64,000 nucleotides of DNA from Bursaphelenchus xylophilus (taxonomy: Eukaryota > Nematoda > Chromadorea > Rhabditida > Aphelenchoididae). Position 1 is the first letter of the stretch. Each line of letters begins with the position of its first letter. The stretch lies in contig CAJFCV020000004.1 of the NCBI GenBank assembly GCA_904066235.2, positions 8,742,001 to 8,806,000 on the forward strand, written 5' to 3'. The notes beneath the pieces were generated by a model. It saw only the letters and a program-made list of their open reading frames with translations, did not search any database and had not been told where the DNA came from. Below, piece by piece: positions 35,441-47,585 of this stretch. Position numbers and translations under genes: made by a program.

Positions 35441-36176
35441 TCAAACGTTCAGCAGCTTTTTCGTCAACATATCGGGTTCTTTGGGGATTTGACCAGGTGA
35501 ACCTCGAGGATCTAGGCCAAGAAACATGGCACCGCCAACCAAGAAGCATACTGTTGCGAACTGAGCTGCACACCGACCTCTCATGTAGTATTGAGCTCGC
35601 ATTCTGTTATTGTTCAATGTTGCTCTACACATGCCTGAAAAATGTAAAAATCAAATAAGAAAATATCAATGGATTGTACTTGGCAACTCATAAGCAGCTA
35701 ATCACCAATTTTCAGACATCTAAAATCACTACTGAGCAAGATCGAGCCAAATCAGTCTTAGGTGGCAAGTATAATATAAAACTAGTCAGCATTTGGCCAA
35801 AACACTTTTAATTAAGGATTTTCATCTTATGGTTCTATTAGGCGAACCCGCACAAAAAGAAACCTAAACTTGCCAAAATAAAAAAAATAACCTCCTTACC
35901 GAGTAAACATCCAACAGTTGCTGCCATTCCGATTGGAACCAATGGATTAATCGTCAACTTCTTATACATCTTACTCTCATTCACGTTGCTCGAAGAGCCA
36001 CCTAACAAGTCTTCTGGGATCATGGGAACTCCCGCTCTTCCTAATGAATTGTTCTGGTAGATCTGCCGACGAGCTGGACTCTTTTGCTTCCCAAATTCAG
36101 GTTCATTCACCATCTTCCACAACATCTTCTGCTTCTCGATTTCGGCGGCCTTCTTTGCAGCCGCATCGTCGGCCAT
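35441..36176 (-). CDS. HIG1-domain mitochondrial inner-membrane protein
   Basis: Predicted respiratory-complex assembly or hypoxia factor of the HIGD/Rcf1 family in the mitochondrial inner membrane. Exons 36176-35900 and 35634-35441 (phase 1 junction), 471 bases, 156 aa. The N-terminal 70 residues are charged and lead to NPLVPIG (77-83), the start of the first membrane segment. After the short basic loop comes QYYMRGRCAAQ, which is the exact (Q/I)x3(R/H)xRx3Q HIG1 motif (Gln107, Arg111, Arg113, Gln117), then the second membrane segment to about residue 133. The intron splits the domain after the first segment. It shares a 294-base divergent promoter with the RBM39-like gene. Type 1 versus type 2 cannot be told; the long N-terminus favours HIGD2-like. 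Confidence 0.9.
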
Positions 36177-36470
36177 TCTTGACGGTTTGAAACGTGATTT
36201 TGATAACGCTGGATCAGAAACAAGGATTTCGCAAAAAATTTTTGATTTGAACACAATGCCAAAACATCTTGGCAGTCATTGTTTTCGTTGCGAAGCGTAC
36301 GTACATCTGCGTCTTACCACGAAACGCCTGCCAAATCAAGGAATTTCAGAGAAATGTCGAGAAAATTATTGACAGATAATTTACTTCCTGCGCGGTTGAC
36401 CACCTTCAATCGCGCATTTCACTTGGATTCAACATTGTTTTAGACGACCGCACCTGATCGAGCTTGAGTT
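36177..36470. promoter_or_regulatory. divergent promoter between HIG1 and RBM39-like genes
   Basis: The two start codons are 294 bases apart on opposite strands, so both promoters and 5' UTRs share this interval. GTTTTAG at 36437-36443 is a candidate trans-splice acceptor for the plus-strand gene. No TATA box seen. Confidence 0.55.
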
Positions 36471-38970
36471 ATGGACGACGGCGTCGATGTTTCGGCTCTT
36501 CTGGATGAAGCCGTCAATGGACCAAGTGAAATAAATGGAAATACTCAAGAGAGTAATGGGAAATCGTTGGAAGAGAAAGTGTAAGTTGCATTAATTTGTT
36601 TTTATCAGTGCTTTTAGACGATCTCCTCGAAGTAGCGGGTCGAGCAAACGAGAACGAAGGTCCAGGTCTAGATCTAAAGATAGGAAAAAGTAAGGGCTCT
36701 ACTTTTTTAATTTTGTTACTGTTTTTAGTGTGATTTTACTTGAATATGTTAAGTTGCATTTTACAATATATAATTTCTTATTCTTGACTAAAAATTGATT
36801 TCAGGGAGAACCGAGATCGTGATAGAGAGCGTGACCGAGATAGAGATCGTGATCGCAAGCGTAGAACTCGCAGTAGATCTCCAAGACGTCGATCTCGGTA
36901 AGTTTCATTAGCTTTTGACGTTGGAAGTTGAAACTTGGGTATTTTGCTTTGATTTTGGCTTGGTTGACAGGGTTCGATGTGTCTGAGATAATGTTCAAGG
37001 GGTCGTTCGACTATTTTTCAGTATCGATGATCTTGAAACACCGAAAGATACCTGAATTTATATATTAAACTTGGTCCTCAATGACACATTGAAAAGACCT
37101 GTCAACCAAGCTAACTTGCAAAATTCTTTTTGTAAATTCGTTATAAAAATTCTCATATCTCCAGATTAACTCATACACTGGCTGTAACTGTGTTTTGACC
37201 GGACTTGAGAGCTAAATAGAGAGGCCGGTAAGAGCATCAAAATTTGGACCAAAGTCAGCCTGTCTAATTCTAGGTTTCGGCGCGAAATGGATGTGTGGCA
37301 CAATCCTCCGTCCTTCCAAATACCCCTCTTTGTCTCTTTTTCCCAATCGGGAGATGTCTGATCTATTTTTTCAGATTTCCACACCGAGATTTGCAAGGCC
37401 AACGAATATTGAGTTGCATTGTAATATTTTATCTAACTTTTTTCGATTGCAGGCATTCGCAGGTGTTGAGGAAGACGGAATTGGGCTTTATTTAGAACTG
37501 TAAAATATGTTTCGCAATTTTTGAAATTTGTTTTTTAGTTTTTGTTATCCAAAAATATCAAATCATATCTAAAATAAGGTCCAATTCTAAGCTTCCCGCC
37601 TTCTTCCAAAAACTATTGGGACATCACTCAAAACACATTGGATTCCAACAATCTTCGGCTTTGTTTTCCCATCATATTCGTTTATTTTCAGCTCAAGAGA
37701 CAGGGACAGAAGAAGGTCCCCGAGAAGAGATCGTGATCGTTCCAGAGACAGAGATCGTCGACGCCGTAGCCCTCGACGCCGCAGCAGAAGTCCGGCCAAA
37801 CCTGTAGGAGGTCGACTGCCAGGCCCTGAACGTCGAGATGTGTAAGTTTTATTTTTGTTTTTTCTTGCTTTTTAGGTCAGTCATGGATCATAAAAAATTA
37901 TCCGAAAGAAATAAAAGTTTTACCAAAATTTTTACAGAATGCCCTTCTCAGCTCGCCGATCACCTCCACCCGGTGCGAATATTGATATGACGCCTGAGGA
38001 GAGAGACGAACGCACTGTATTCATCCTTCAATTGGCCAGAGACACTCGACCCCGAGATCTAGAAGAGTTCTTCTCGAAGATTGGTCATGTTAGAGATGTT
38101 CGAATTATCACGGATACTAGGACCAGAAGATCGAAAGGAATAGCTTATGTCGAATTTTGGGAAAGAGATGCAGTTACTTTGGCAATGGGATTAAATGGCC
38201 AAAGATTGCTTGGGGCTCCTATTCAAATCCAGCCAACTTGTGCGGAAAGAAATCGCCTGGCTAACAATACAGTAGGATCGGCCATAGGATTTGGCCCAAC
38301 AAATTCGTTTGGACCACTGAAAATTGCAGTCTCGAATCTGCATCCAAGTATCAGCGATGACATGTTGAGGGCTATTTTCGAACCATTCGGACGTCTGGAG
38401 ACCTGCAAAGTGGATGTAACGAAGCCTGGATGTGGTATTGTGAGCTTCCGCAACGCGGACGAGGGAAAGAAAGCCATGGAACAACTGAATGGCTTCGAAT
38501 TGGCCGGAAGAAATATTAAGGTTGTGAATGTGGAAGAAGAAACCCAATCCAAGATTGCGTCGGGACCACAAGGCGGCCTCAAAAGCATGACGTTGACGGC
38601 GGAACAGCAGGCCGAACTAGCGAATGTCCCCCCATTCGCAACGGAATGTTTTATGTTATCGAATATGTTTGATCCGAGGACGGAAACGGAGGAGAATTGG
38701 GACGAAGATATCCGAGATGACGTGGTAGAGGAGTGTAATAATCATGGAGGAGTGGTTCACGTGTATGTGGACAGAACGTCGGACGCTGGAAATGTGTATG
38801 CGAAGTGTGCGAATGTTTTGGCCTCGTATAAGTCGGTCCAAGCACTTCATGGAAGAATCTTTGCTGGAAAGGTGATCACCGCGAACTACATTCCCCTTCA
38901 AAGCTACCACGACCTCTTCCCCGACTCCCGCTACTCAGTAGCGCCCCTGTTCTCACGACCAAGACAGTAA
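36471..38970 (+). CDS. rbm-39: RBM39/CAPER-like splicing factor (SR domain plus three RRMs)
   Basis: Nuclear RNA-binding protein acting in 3' splice-site recognition and as a transcription coactivator. Exons 36471-36580, 36618-36689, 36805-36897, 37692-37841 and 37938-38970; 1458 bases, 485 aa, frame kept. Residues about 37-130 are an RS/RD-rich domain spread over three small exons. RRM1 is about 168-242 (RNP2 VFILQL, RNP1 KGIAYVEF), RRM2 about 268-342 (RNP2 IAVSNL). The third, about 382-480, is a UHM-type RRM (MLSNMFDP, ending GRIFAGKVITANY with the R-x-F motif) that binds ULM peptides of U2AF65/SF3B1 in relatives. The domain order is diagnostic. Two introns are only 37-115 bases, but intron 3 (36898-37691) is 794 bases. 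AATAAA follows at 38997. Confidence 0.95.
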
Positions 38971-38996
38971 TGTTGTTGTATTTGTATGATATTCCC

Positions 38997-39002
38997 AATA
39001 AA
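38997..39002 (+). terminator. polyadenylation signal of RBM39-like gene
   Basis: AATAAA, 27 bases past the stop codon. Confidence 0.6.
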
Positions 39003-39496
39003 TTAATCATTATTAATTTTATAGAGAATAAGATTGAAAAGAGGTGTTATCGGAGTATCCAGGAAGATATGAGATGTAAAGGGTTAAAATGGTTTGATTG
39101 TCAATGTTTAAAGCACAGCGTTAAAATCCCTGAAAGCTGATGTTTGACTACAAGTGTTAGAGGGGGATTATTTACAGCCATTTCAACCCACGGGTCACCA
39201 GTTTTAATTTTTTGCCAACTTTTTTTGAATGTAATTGGTATTTAGTACAATATAAATTGGAACTGATCAGTAACTCCGATATATTCCACTTTTGGTTATA
39301 AATTTTAGATTTATTTAGTAAGTACAATATAAGTTGTAAAAATGATTGGATTAACAAACTCAGTGACGCAAAAGTACGTGTTATGAATTCATCATCGTGT
39401 TACAAAGTGTGTGTTCTGCAATACCCAGACGAAAACTATTAAATCTAGCTATGAAATGTGAAAAGTTGAGGATAAATTGTAAGATATGGACATCGT
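39003..39496. other. intergenic between convergent genes
   Basis: The RBM39-like (plus) and glutamine synthetase (minus) genes converge here. AT-rich 3' flanks; nothing further seen. Confidence 0.5.
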
Positions 39497-41338
39497 CTAA
39501 GAGTCGTCTTCTTCGTGGATCTTTCCCTGTTGCATTTGGCCGATCATCTTTCTCAGGGATTCGGCATCCTGAGGGGTGTAGGTCTTGCTCAACTTCTTGA
39601 CGCCCAAGCAGACAGTGCGGACGATGGCGTCAGTCACAGAGTAAGGATCACAGTTGGATGAGGGTCGACGGTCCTCAAAGTATCCGAACTGATCCACCTC
39701 GGTTTGTCGCGGGATACGGACCGACGAACAACGAGACGCCACTCCATACGAGAAGTTGGAGATGGAAGCGGTCTCATGTTGGCCGGTGAGACGACGAGCA
39801 TTGTCAGCGCCGCCGGAGGGGTCGTAGTAGGCGATGTGCTCGTTGTGGGACTTTGACAGCTTCTCAATGGCGGCAATGATCTCGCTGAAATCAAAAATTT
39901 AGATATTTACAGTACAAACTAAATAATTTAGCTTCCAAAACGCCTCAAAAGGCTCTCACCTTCTCAAAAACTCACCTGTATCCTCCGGGTTTGCGCATTT
40001 TCTCGGTGGAGAAGTTGGTGTGGCATCCAGCGCCGTTCCAGTCTCCGCTGATTGGCTTGGGATCCAAAGTGGCGATCACTCCGAACTCCTCGGCAATTCT
40101 GTGCAGCAAGAACCGAGCAACCCAGAGCTCATCTCCCATGTTGATGCCTTCGCTGGGCCCGACTTGGAACTCGAATTGCCCGGGCATGACCTCGGCATTC
40201 GTTCCGGAGATGTTGATGCCCGCGTACAGACAGGCCTTGTAATGAGCCTCGACAATGTCGCGTCCGTAGACCTTGTTGGCTCCAACACCGCAGTAGTAGG
40301 GGCCTTGGGGTCCTGGGAATCCGTTCTTGGGCCTTAAATAGAATTTTTTACATTATCCTTGACATCTATCTCAAAAATGAGGACAAAAATAGGATAGAAC
40401 ATTTACAACTCTCTTACCATCCGAATGGATGTCCGTCCACATCCAACAACGTGTACTCCTGCTCCATTCCGAACCAGGGGTGCTCGTTTTTGGCGGCATT
40501 CATTGTCTGCAGACATCTTCTTCGGTTGTTGGTGGGATGGGGCTGCAACTTGTTGTCCAAGGTCTCACACAGGACCAAGATGTTCTCGCCAAGTCTGAAT
40601 GGGTCGGGGTAGATGGCGACTGGCTTCAGGAACACGTCCGAGTCCGCACCGTGAGCTTGACCGGTCGAGGAACCATCGAAGTTCCAGATGGGGAGATCTG
40701 CAAATGCAAGGTATTTAGTTGGGAATCTCACGCAATATTACAGTGATTTTTTGATTTTTACAGCGACAGATCAAAAAAAATTTTCTATGAAACCACTTGG
40801 AATTGACCTATCGATATTTTCAAGGTAAACTAGGGTCCAAATTTTAAATGACCTTCACAAAAATGGACGAAAAAGTACCACCCAAAAAGTTGTATAAATT
40901 CACAAAGCTACAACAAAAAACAGACACCAGAAAGCTACATTTTGCGATATTACACTGGATAAAAGCGGACCTCGGGAATCTTTAGTTTTCATGAGGAAAA
41001 CACAACCTCTGCAAATGAAAGATGGACATTGAGATTGCCAATATATTTTACTATCTAAAAATTCCAGTATCCTTTCGTGTTTAGCTACATCTCACCCATG
41101 GGAAGCTTTTTTCTTTCCCATCCGCTATTGTTATCTAAAACAATAAAAAAATTTGAAATCTCTTACCATCAGGGGTCTTGGGAGCCTTGTCCAAGGTTCT
41201 GGTCTTGCATCGAAGGTGCTCGGTGGTTCCATCGATCCAGATGTACTCGGCTTGCACCTTGCCGCGGTTGTCGAGCCCGGCGAACCGATGAGCGATCAGC
41301 TTGTCGGTGTGGAATTGATCACGAATGTTGGCGGACAT
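39497..41338 (-). CDS. glutamine synthetase (type II)
   Basis: Cytosolic ATP-dependent ligase joining ammonia to glutamate. Exons 41338-41167, 40697-40418, 40332-39976 and 39884-39497; 1197 bases, 398 aa. Signatures: YIWIDGT near the N-terminus, the beta-grasp box [10 protein letters not shown], metal-binding EQEYT, the ATP site [28 protein letters not shown], and SVRIPRQ with Arg residues for glutamate. All are intact. The protein exceeds the usual 370 aa by a C-terminal extension of about 25 residues ([17 protein letters not shown]...) ending in an acidic tail EEDDS, which is not in vertebrate enzymes. ATG 41338 directly follows TTGCAG, an ideal trans-splice site; an in-frame ATG at 41353 is the alternative. 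Intron 3's acceptor is AAG-like (TTTAAG). Confidence 0.95.
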
Positions 41339-44300
41339 CTGCAAGCCGAACATGAAGGCAAATTCAACAAGCAAAGAGGCACGAATGAACAGCGCTTTAC
41401 AACTCGATCAATTTGTCCGAGAGTTTCGTGTGGCGGGTCAGCACATCAAAGTGCACATTTTTCACGTGAAATCGGCCAGCGGAGGGCAAAAACCGGTGAT
41501 AAAAGGGACTAAATATCAATTACCCCTTGGGAACGGTGTGGTCATCAAAGAGGAATTGGAGAAAGGCAGAAAACGCATATTGCTTTAGGCAAAAGAGCAG
41601 GTTTGATAGCTAAAATTAGGTAGTTTGAGCAAAAAACGGGTGGACCCAGTGAAAATATCTACTCATCAAGGCTGTAAATCCTGGATAGCGGTTTTTACAT
41701 ATTTTTCCAACTGTGTTCATCCATTTTTTTATTGAAAATCCATATAAAACAAGGTAAATCTTCTACAATCCCAAATTTTCAGTTGAAAATCGTATTTCCA
41801 CCTCTTACACTGAGCATATATCAACCTCACCGACCACCTCATACTCTACTCGGCCTTATCAACAAACATTTATCGATGAACTGCACAAAAATAAATAAAT
41901 TTTGGGCGGAAAAAGAAATCGCCCAGCTAAGCTCCGCCCACTCTCGATGGGATGTGTAAAATGATGACTAAACGGATTTTTTTATGGAAAAGATGGAAAA
42001 GCAAGTTAGTAGAGAAGCAAAGTATTTTTTGAGTAATGATTTGGGTTGTTTGTAAGAAAGGGAAGGAACATATTACACTCGAACATATTACACTAAGATT
42101 TTGGTCAATTTTTTGGGGAAAATGGCGAATATTGAAAAAATTTAGTAATCACATAGGAAGTAATGGCCGGCAAAATATGTGTAAGGGCTTAAAAAATCAT
42201 ATTCAGGCTAAATTTGGCCAAAATAATTAAAACTTTCGGGGGCTTGAGCAAAATTTATATTGTTTTAGGCAAAAATTGGTCAAAAATCTCGAGTTTCATA
42301 TAAAATCCTTTAAATTTTGATTTCGCTATTAAAAGTCTTGTCTGATAAATGTATTGACCTCAGACAACAAGCGTCCTGTGTCTGTTTTTAGACACCGCAT
42401 GACTATGAGAATATAGAAAAAAACTGATAAGATAACAAAAATTTTATTTGAAAAAGTTCGAAAACGCGACAACAAGTGGACTAATGAAATTACTGGGGAA
42501 CGAATGAACGGTCAAAGACGAGAATATGGCCAGAGTTCTTTGTGCCAGGCCAAATTTTATTTATCTATGGATTTAGAGTTGGCCAAGCGGCTTTAAAACC
42601 CCTGTCTATGAAGAAGTTTGGTAAACAAGAGGTCAAAAATTTAATGGTGGAAAGAATTATGACCATGTGGGTATAAAACTTGAGTTTTTGGGGTCATGGC
42701 GGTATGATTTTCCAAAGTCTAGAAAAGTAAAAAATGCCAAAAAAAGTCATCAAAAATTTTTTAAAATCTGCGAAATTCGTGGTGGATGTTCGCTTTGGCC
42801 ACGAGTTAGTTGTACACAGGAAACTGTGTTTATACCTAGTTAAATTTCAAGAAATTTAGTCAGCGTTCTCCCAGCCGCTAAACGGCTAGGCCAGAGAACC
42901 TCTTGATCGTTGAAATGATCGCTATCCTCGCTACAACACCCTGTTTATATAGGGCTATACCGAGCTCTCAACTTGGTTTACCGATCCTCGGAAAGGCAAG
43001 GCCAATACAAAGAATAGTTTAAAGTCTGGAGTGAAAAAATGCGTCGCGCTTAAGCTCCGCCCCAAACTAGGCTAAAATGTGCCTGGGAAGGTTAGAACCA
43101 TGGGAAGTTGAAGCACACTGTGACCGGCAACTTCCCGGAACCTTGTTTACAAAGATCAGACTTCTTACAGTCTGGACGTTTGAAGAAGCAGAAAAAAATC
43201 GGCCATTAGTTCCGCGTTGCCGCCGACATGTGGCGAAAAAGTGAAAAAGTTGGGCAAAGGGGAGGGCGATGAAAACACGTCCTTGTTTTTTTATAGCTTT
43301 AACGGTCAGATCACAATATTTGGGCTGTTTGTCTGGCACAGACCAAAAACTAGATAGGGGCGTTTTGATCAACGTTTTGAATCAAATGACTGTCGTGAAA
43401 AAAAGTCATAGGTTGCGGTTTAATATTCAATGACAGTCCTTTTTTCTTTCGGTTCTGCAAGCACAGAATTTGAAATGATTATGGGGGGTAAATCATTCAT
43501 TTTTTCTGATGGATAATTCCTGAAATGCTCAGGGTTTTTCAAATTCGGCGTATAACCTCTAAATAGGCCACATTTCAAATCCCTGAAATTTTTGCCAACA
43601 GTTTGAACTTTTTTATTTTTTTTGTGAGTGTTGGCGACTTCACTGAAATCAACAGTGAGGTAAATTTGAAAGTTTCGCAAAGAAACATCGAATTTTACTC
43701 AATATCCCACCAAAAAATTTCGATGATTTCAAGCGGATTTTCGAAAGCAAATTTTTTGTTCCTTTCTCATCCCCAAACAATTTTTTATTGGGAACATAAA
43801 CCCTGAGAAGTCAATACCATTAAATAAATTTAATATTTTCGAAAAAGGAAGTAAACAAACCGATAAGGAACGATAAGAACGTCTGAAATTAGAAATTAAA
43901 ATTTTGGAATGGTTCTAAATTGGAAGAAGTGAGGCTTTGTATCATTCTTTTGTCACAAAATTGATAGAGACATGGCTGAAAAACACGCGTTGCACTTTGA
44001 GCAATTCGTATAAATTCGCCTAGTACAATATCAACTGACCCCTTTTAATCTTTAGAAACTCATCTTGAGACCCCTTTAACACTGGTCGTTTCGTAAAAAA
44101 GAAACGAACTTCTCTGTTGGTCACTTGTTTTTTGAACTCAACCTTTTTGAAAAGTTCATAAAAATCAACTGACCAGTGGCAAAGCACACTCCAGACCTTA
44201 TCCATCAGATAAAGATGGATAAGTTCGGGTCCTAAATACGCATTGCTCTAAAAATAATTTTAAGGGCCGGCTCTTCACACATTTCAATTAATTTTCGGCC

Positions 44301-44564
44301 GAGCTCAATGAACGTTCAATTTCTGTTTCATTTTTCGGTTTAATTTCCTAAATTAAGAGCAAAAGTTTGCTCTTTAGAAGCAACAGATGGCATAGAAATG
44401 TTTGATACATCTTTTGAAAGTTTGTTGAAGACAGAAACAGTACTTTGAGCTTGGAATTTGAGTTGTCGATTTGAGATTAATTGAGTATCCATAAGTCAAA
44501 AAATAATCGAAAAAATCACGGAGCCTTTTGAAATAATGATGAGTTAAAGTTTGTATTCCTAGTG

Positions 44565-44690
44565 GACTGACCTTCAGATTTTCTTCAAATTTAGCATTTG
44601 TAATCTACAAACAACATATTTCAATTGATGAAAATTTTAGTTCGCGCTTTGCCACCGTAGCCTAGATACTTAACAATATTTGCAGGCCTA
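44565..44690 (-). repeat. dispersed repeat family fragment (minus orientation)
   Basis: The minus strand reads 'tgttaagtatctaggctac', 'ggcaaagcgcgaactaaaat', 'gaagaaaatctgaaggtc' and 'cactaggaatac', matching the 3' half of the family consensus. Confidence 0.45.
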
Positions 44691-45039
44691 TCATTATGGA
44701 AAAAGCCAGGAAAACGACTAATAAGAAATAACTTTTTTCTACAATATCTTTACAATCTTGGATTAGAAACATAATTTTTTATAGATCGAAGTTTTTCCGG
44801 CACGTGATCGCCGTATCACCGCGTTAGGAGAAGCTTATCTTCTTGAAACTTGATCTCATTTTGATGAGTCATTTAGCGACCTTTTATTGATAAATAGATT
44901 TATTTTTTATCGCTGCGCAATAATAGTAATGACCACGAGACGTCGAGCTATCAGTTGGACTTTAAATTGGAGACTTTTTACGATCTTCCAGCTAAAAAAT
45001 TAAATCTTTATCCTTATGATTCAAAAAGTTATGGCCAAA

Positions 45040-45130
45040 AAACATCTCTCAGCTGACTGTTAATCCAGAATACGACTTTTATCTTTACCGCAAAGATTGT
45101 TGAATATCTTGGCTATTCACTTTGAATACT
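45040..45130 (+). repeat. dispersed repeat family fragment
   Basis: 'atggccaaaaaacatctctc' followed by 'accgcaaagattgttgaata' and 'tcttggct'. Recognised by the order of blocks. Confidence 0.4.
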
Positions 45131-45599
45131 TTGTATGTTACACTTTTTTATAAGTCATCTTATTACGTTGCCCTTGAGCGTGCTTTCAACTTCTCAGTTC
45201 TCAACGTTTTCGATTTTTCCTTGAAAATACAGCACATCTTTTCATGTGAGAACTAATCAGGAGTAGTGAAAAACGTAAAGATGTAAGAAAAGTTCAGGGC
45301 GATTAACACCGCAGAGAACGTCAAATTTTCCCATGATTGGTTGTAATTTTGACGTCTCTTGCTTATCACAACATCCATCACATGACTGTTTGCAAAACCG
45401 ACCTTTCAATGAATATACGCAACTTGGAAAAAAAGTGAAAAATTCTCATGGACTTTGAGACGGGTTTGAAAATTGTTCTTTGAAGAACACAGTGGACAAT
45501 TTTCGTATTTTAATGGGTCAAGTATGAAAAAAGTGTAAAAAATTAATATTTACTCCGAGAGTTGGTGGATATCTGATACTGTTTTCCGATTCATAACAA

Positions 45600-45790
45600 A
45601 ACAACTTCTACTCATCATTGGCAGATTTGTTTCCAAAGGCGTTTTCTTTTGGACCGCTCTCCGCATTTTGCGCGCTCTCTTGTCGACAATGATCATTGAA
45701 TATCTTGACTTCCCCTGCAAAGCGAGAGATAAAACTTGCATTTATCTTTGCAAGATCTCATTGTGAGGTACTTCTCTTGCAAGCTTCATC
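45600..45790 (+). repeat. dispersed repeat family fragment
   Basis: 'ttttggaccgctctccgcat', 'gcgcgctctcttgtcgacaa', 'tgatcattgaatatcttg', 'gcaaagcgagagataaaact'. The central half of the family, plus orientation. Confidence 0.5.
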
Positions 45791-47585
45791 CAAGCCCCGC
45801 TTCTTGGATCAAAACCCCATTTTTCATCGCAGCTACGAAAATCGGTTTCAAAATTTCTTGATTTACGCCATGACTCATGTCGTATAAAATTTCTTATCTC
45901 TCATGGTACGGGGATACCCGAGAAACGAGCCATCACTGGAGAAAGTCACGCGGTCTGGCGACAAATACGACACAAATGATCAACAGCTAAATTAGGCGTC
46001 TGTTTCGAAAAGAAATGAGAAAAACAAAAAAAGATTTCATTAGAAAGGGCAATTAAACTTATAATTGAGAAATATAAAGTCGGAATAAAACCGATAATTT
46101 TAATCAGCTGATAAGAATGAGACAAGACGATAAAAATTTTAAAAATATAATGTGACCTCACAGTAGAAGTGCTACATCTGTGAGTTTAGATGAGATCTCA
46201 AAATTTTTATATTTGGCAATACGCTAGCTAAACTTTCCAGGAGTTCATGTGTGGCCGAGGCGCAATGCATGTACAAAATAGTATAACATATAAATCGAAA
46301 CCACAAAAAAAGGGTGTCGTTGCACAGAGATTTGAAGCGATGAAGAAGTGTTTGAATTCATCATTACTCCAAAATAAAACATAACAACAACTGATGAACA
46401 TACTACAACGTACAAGGCCAGGTTTCAAGCCGGTAATTGTTTTGTAAACAGGCTTCACGGTGCGATCATTGTAAGGCATAATCGGAGATACCCGGAACCT
46501 CAACGCTGCTAAGAATTTCAAGGTATTTCTTTGGAAAAACGGAAAAACAAGAAAAAATACAATGGGGGAAAAAAGAAACATTTCTTGAGTTGATTGATGT
46601 ACTGTAAAGATGACTTGAAAGATCAAAAAGTGTTTTGATCATTAAATCAAAGCATTAGTGCCTTGTCTTTCTTGGAAAAAATATTATCAGCACTGCATCC
46701 AATAAGCTTCTTCACTGAGGTTAATCGGCGTTAAAGGCTTAGTTTTTCATTGCCAGATCTTGAGAACTGTTTTGTTTGTTTGTTTCAGTAATTATTTCTG
46801 GATAAATTACACTTGCTTACCTCCCTCATAGAAGGAAGTATCAAATAACCTCTCAATCAAAGCCATAGTCGTTTTTCTTCCTAGATCATTGAGCCCTTAG
46901 GGCCTTTCTTTAGAAAAAACCACACAAATGCCCTTAGACCTTAAAGTTTACACTGGTTTATTCTGAGTACTCCCGCTTCTCCCAAGAACATTGTTTCGCG
47001 CTTCCGAACGCTGATCACACGATCAAACCTTCTTCAAATGTTCATTTAGGTTCTTGCGACGGCCGTTCCTCTCCCCTCTCTGTGAATGGGAAAAGGGGCC
47101 GTCTATATTCTCATTCCAACGATTGTGAATTTCTTTGAAACGCTCAATAAAGGTTTGTTTGTTGAATTGACAAGAGTTCTGTGGGCTTAGCAAAAAATTC
47201 AAAGGAGAAGGGAGAGAGATTCTCACAATCACGGGAAAATTGACGATAAACAAGTGGAATCAACAACAAAAAATGAAAGTAGGGGGAATGTGATGACTAG
47301 CTGCACAGGTGTTACAGTAAAAACTTGCAAAAATCGCGCAAAAATTTTGGAAATTGAAGTTCTAAGATGCGAAAAATTACACATTGTTTACACAAAATAA
47401 GTAAAAAATGAAATTGCTAAAGGTTTGATCAAAGTCTGACTACGTAAAAGCTTTTGTACAAAAAAATAAAGTAAAATTTTCAGTTTGAAATTTGCAAGTT
47501 TCAACTGGCACACCTCTAATTTGAAATAAATAAATTGAAGTAAATTAGTAAATAAGTCCTAAATAGTATTCACATATATCGATTT

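Larger units (their letters stand above)
41339..47585. other. 6.2 kb intergenic region with repeat fragments
   Basis: No gene recognised. ORFs up to 132 codons (46228-46626 minus, 43067-43372 minus) show no domain, signal or splice pattern. Fragments of the dispersed repeat lie at 44565-44690 (minus), 45040-45130 and 45600-45790 (plus). A non-coding RNA cannot be excluded. Confidence 0.4.
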
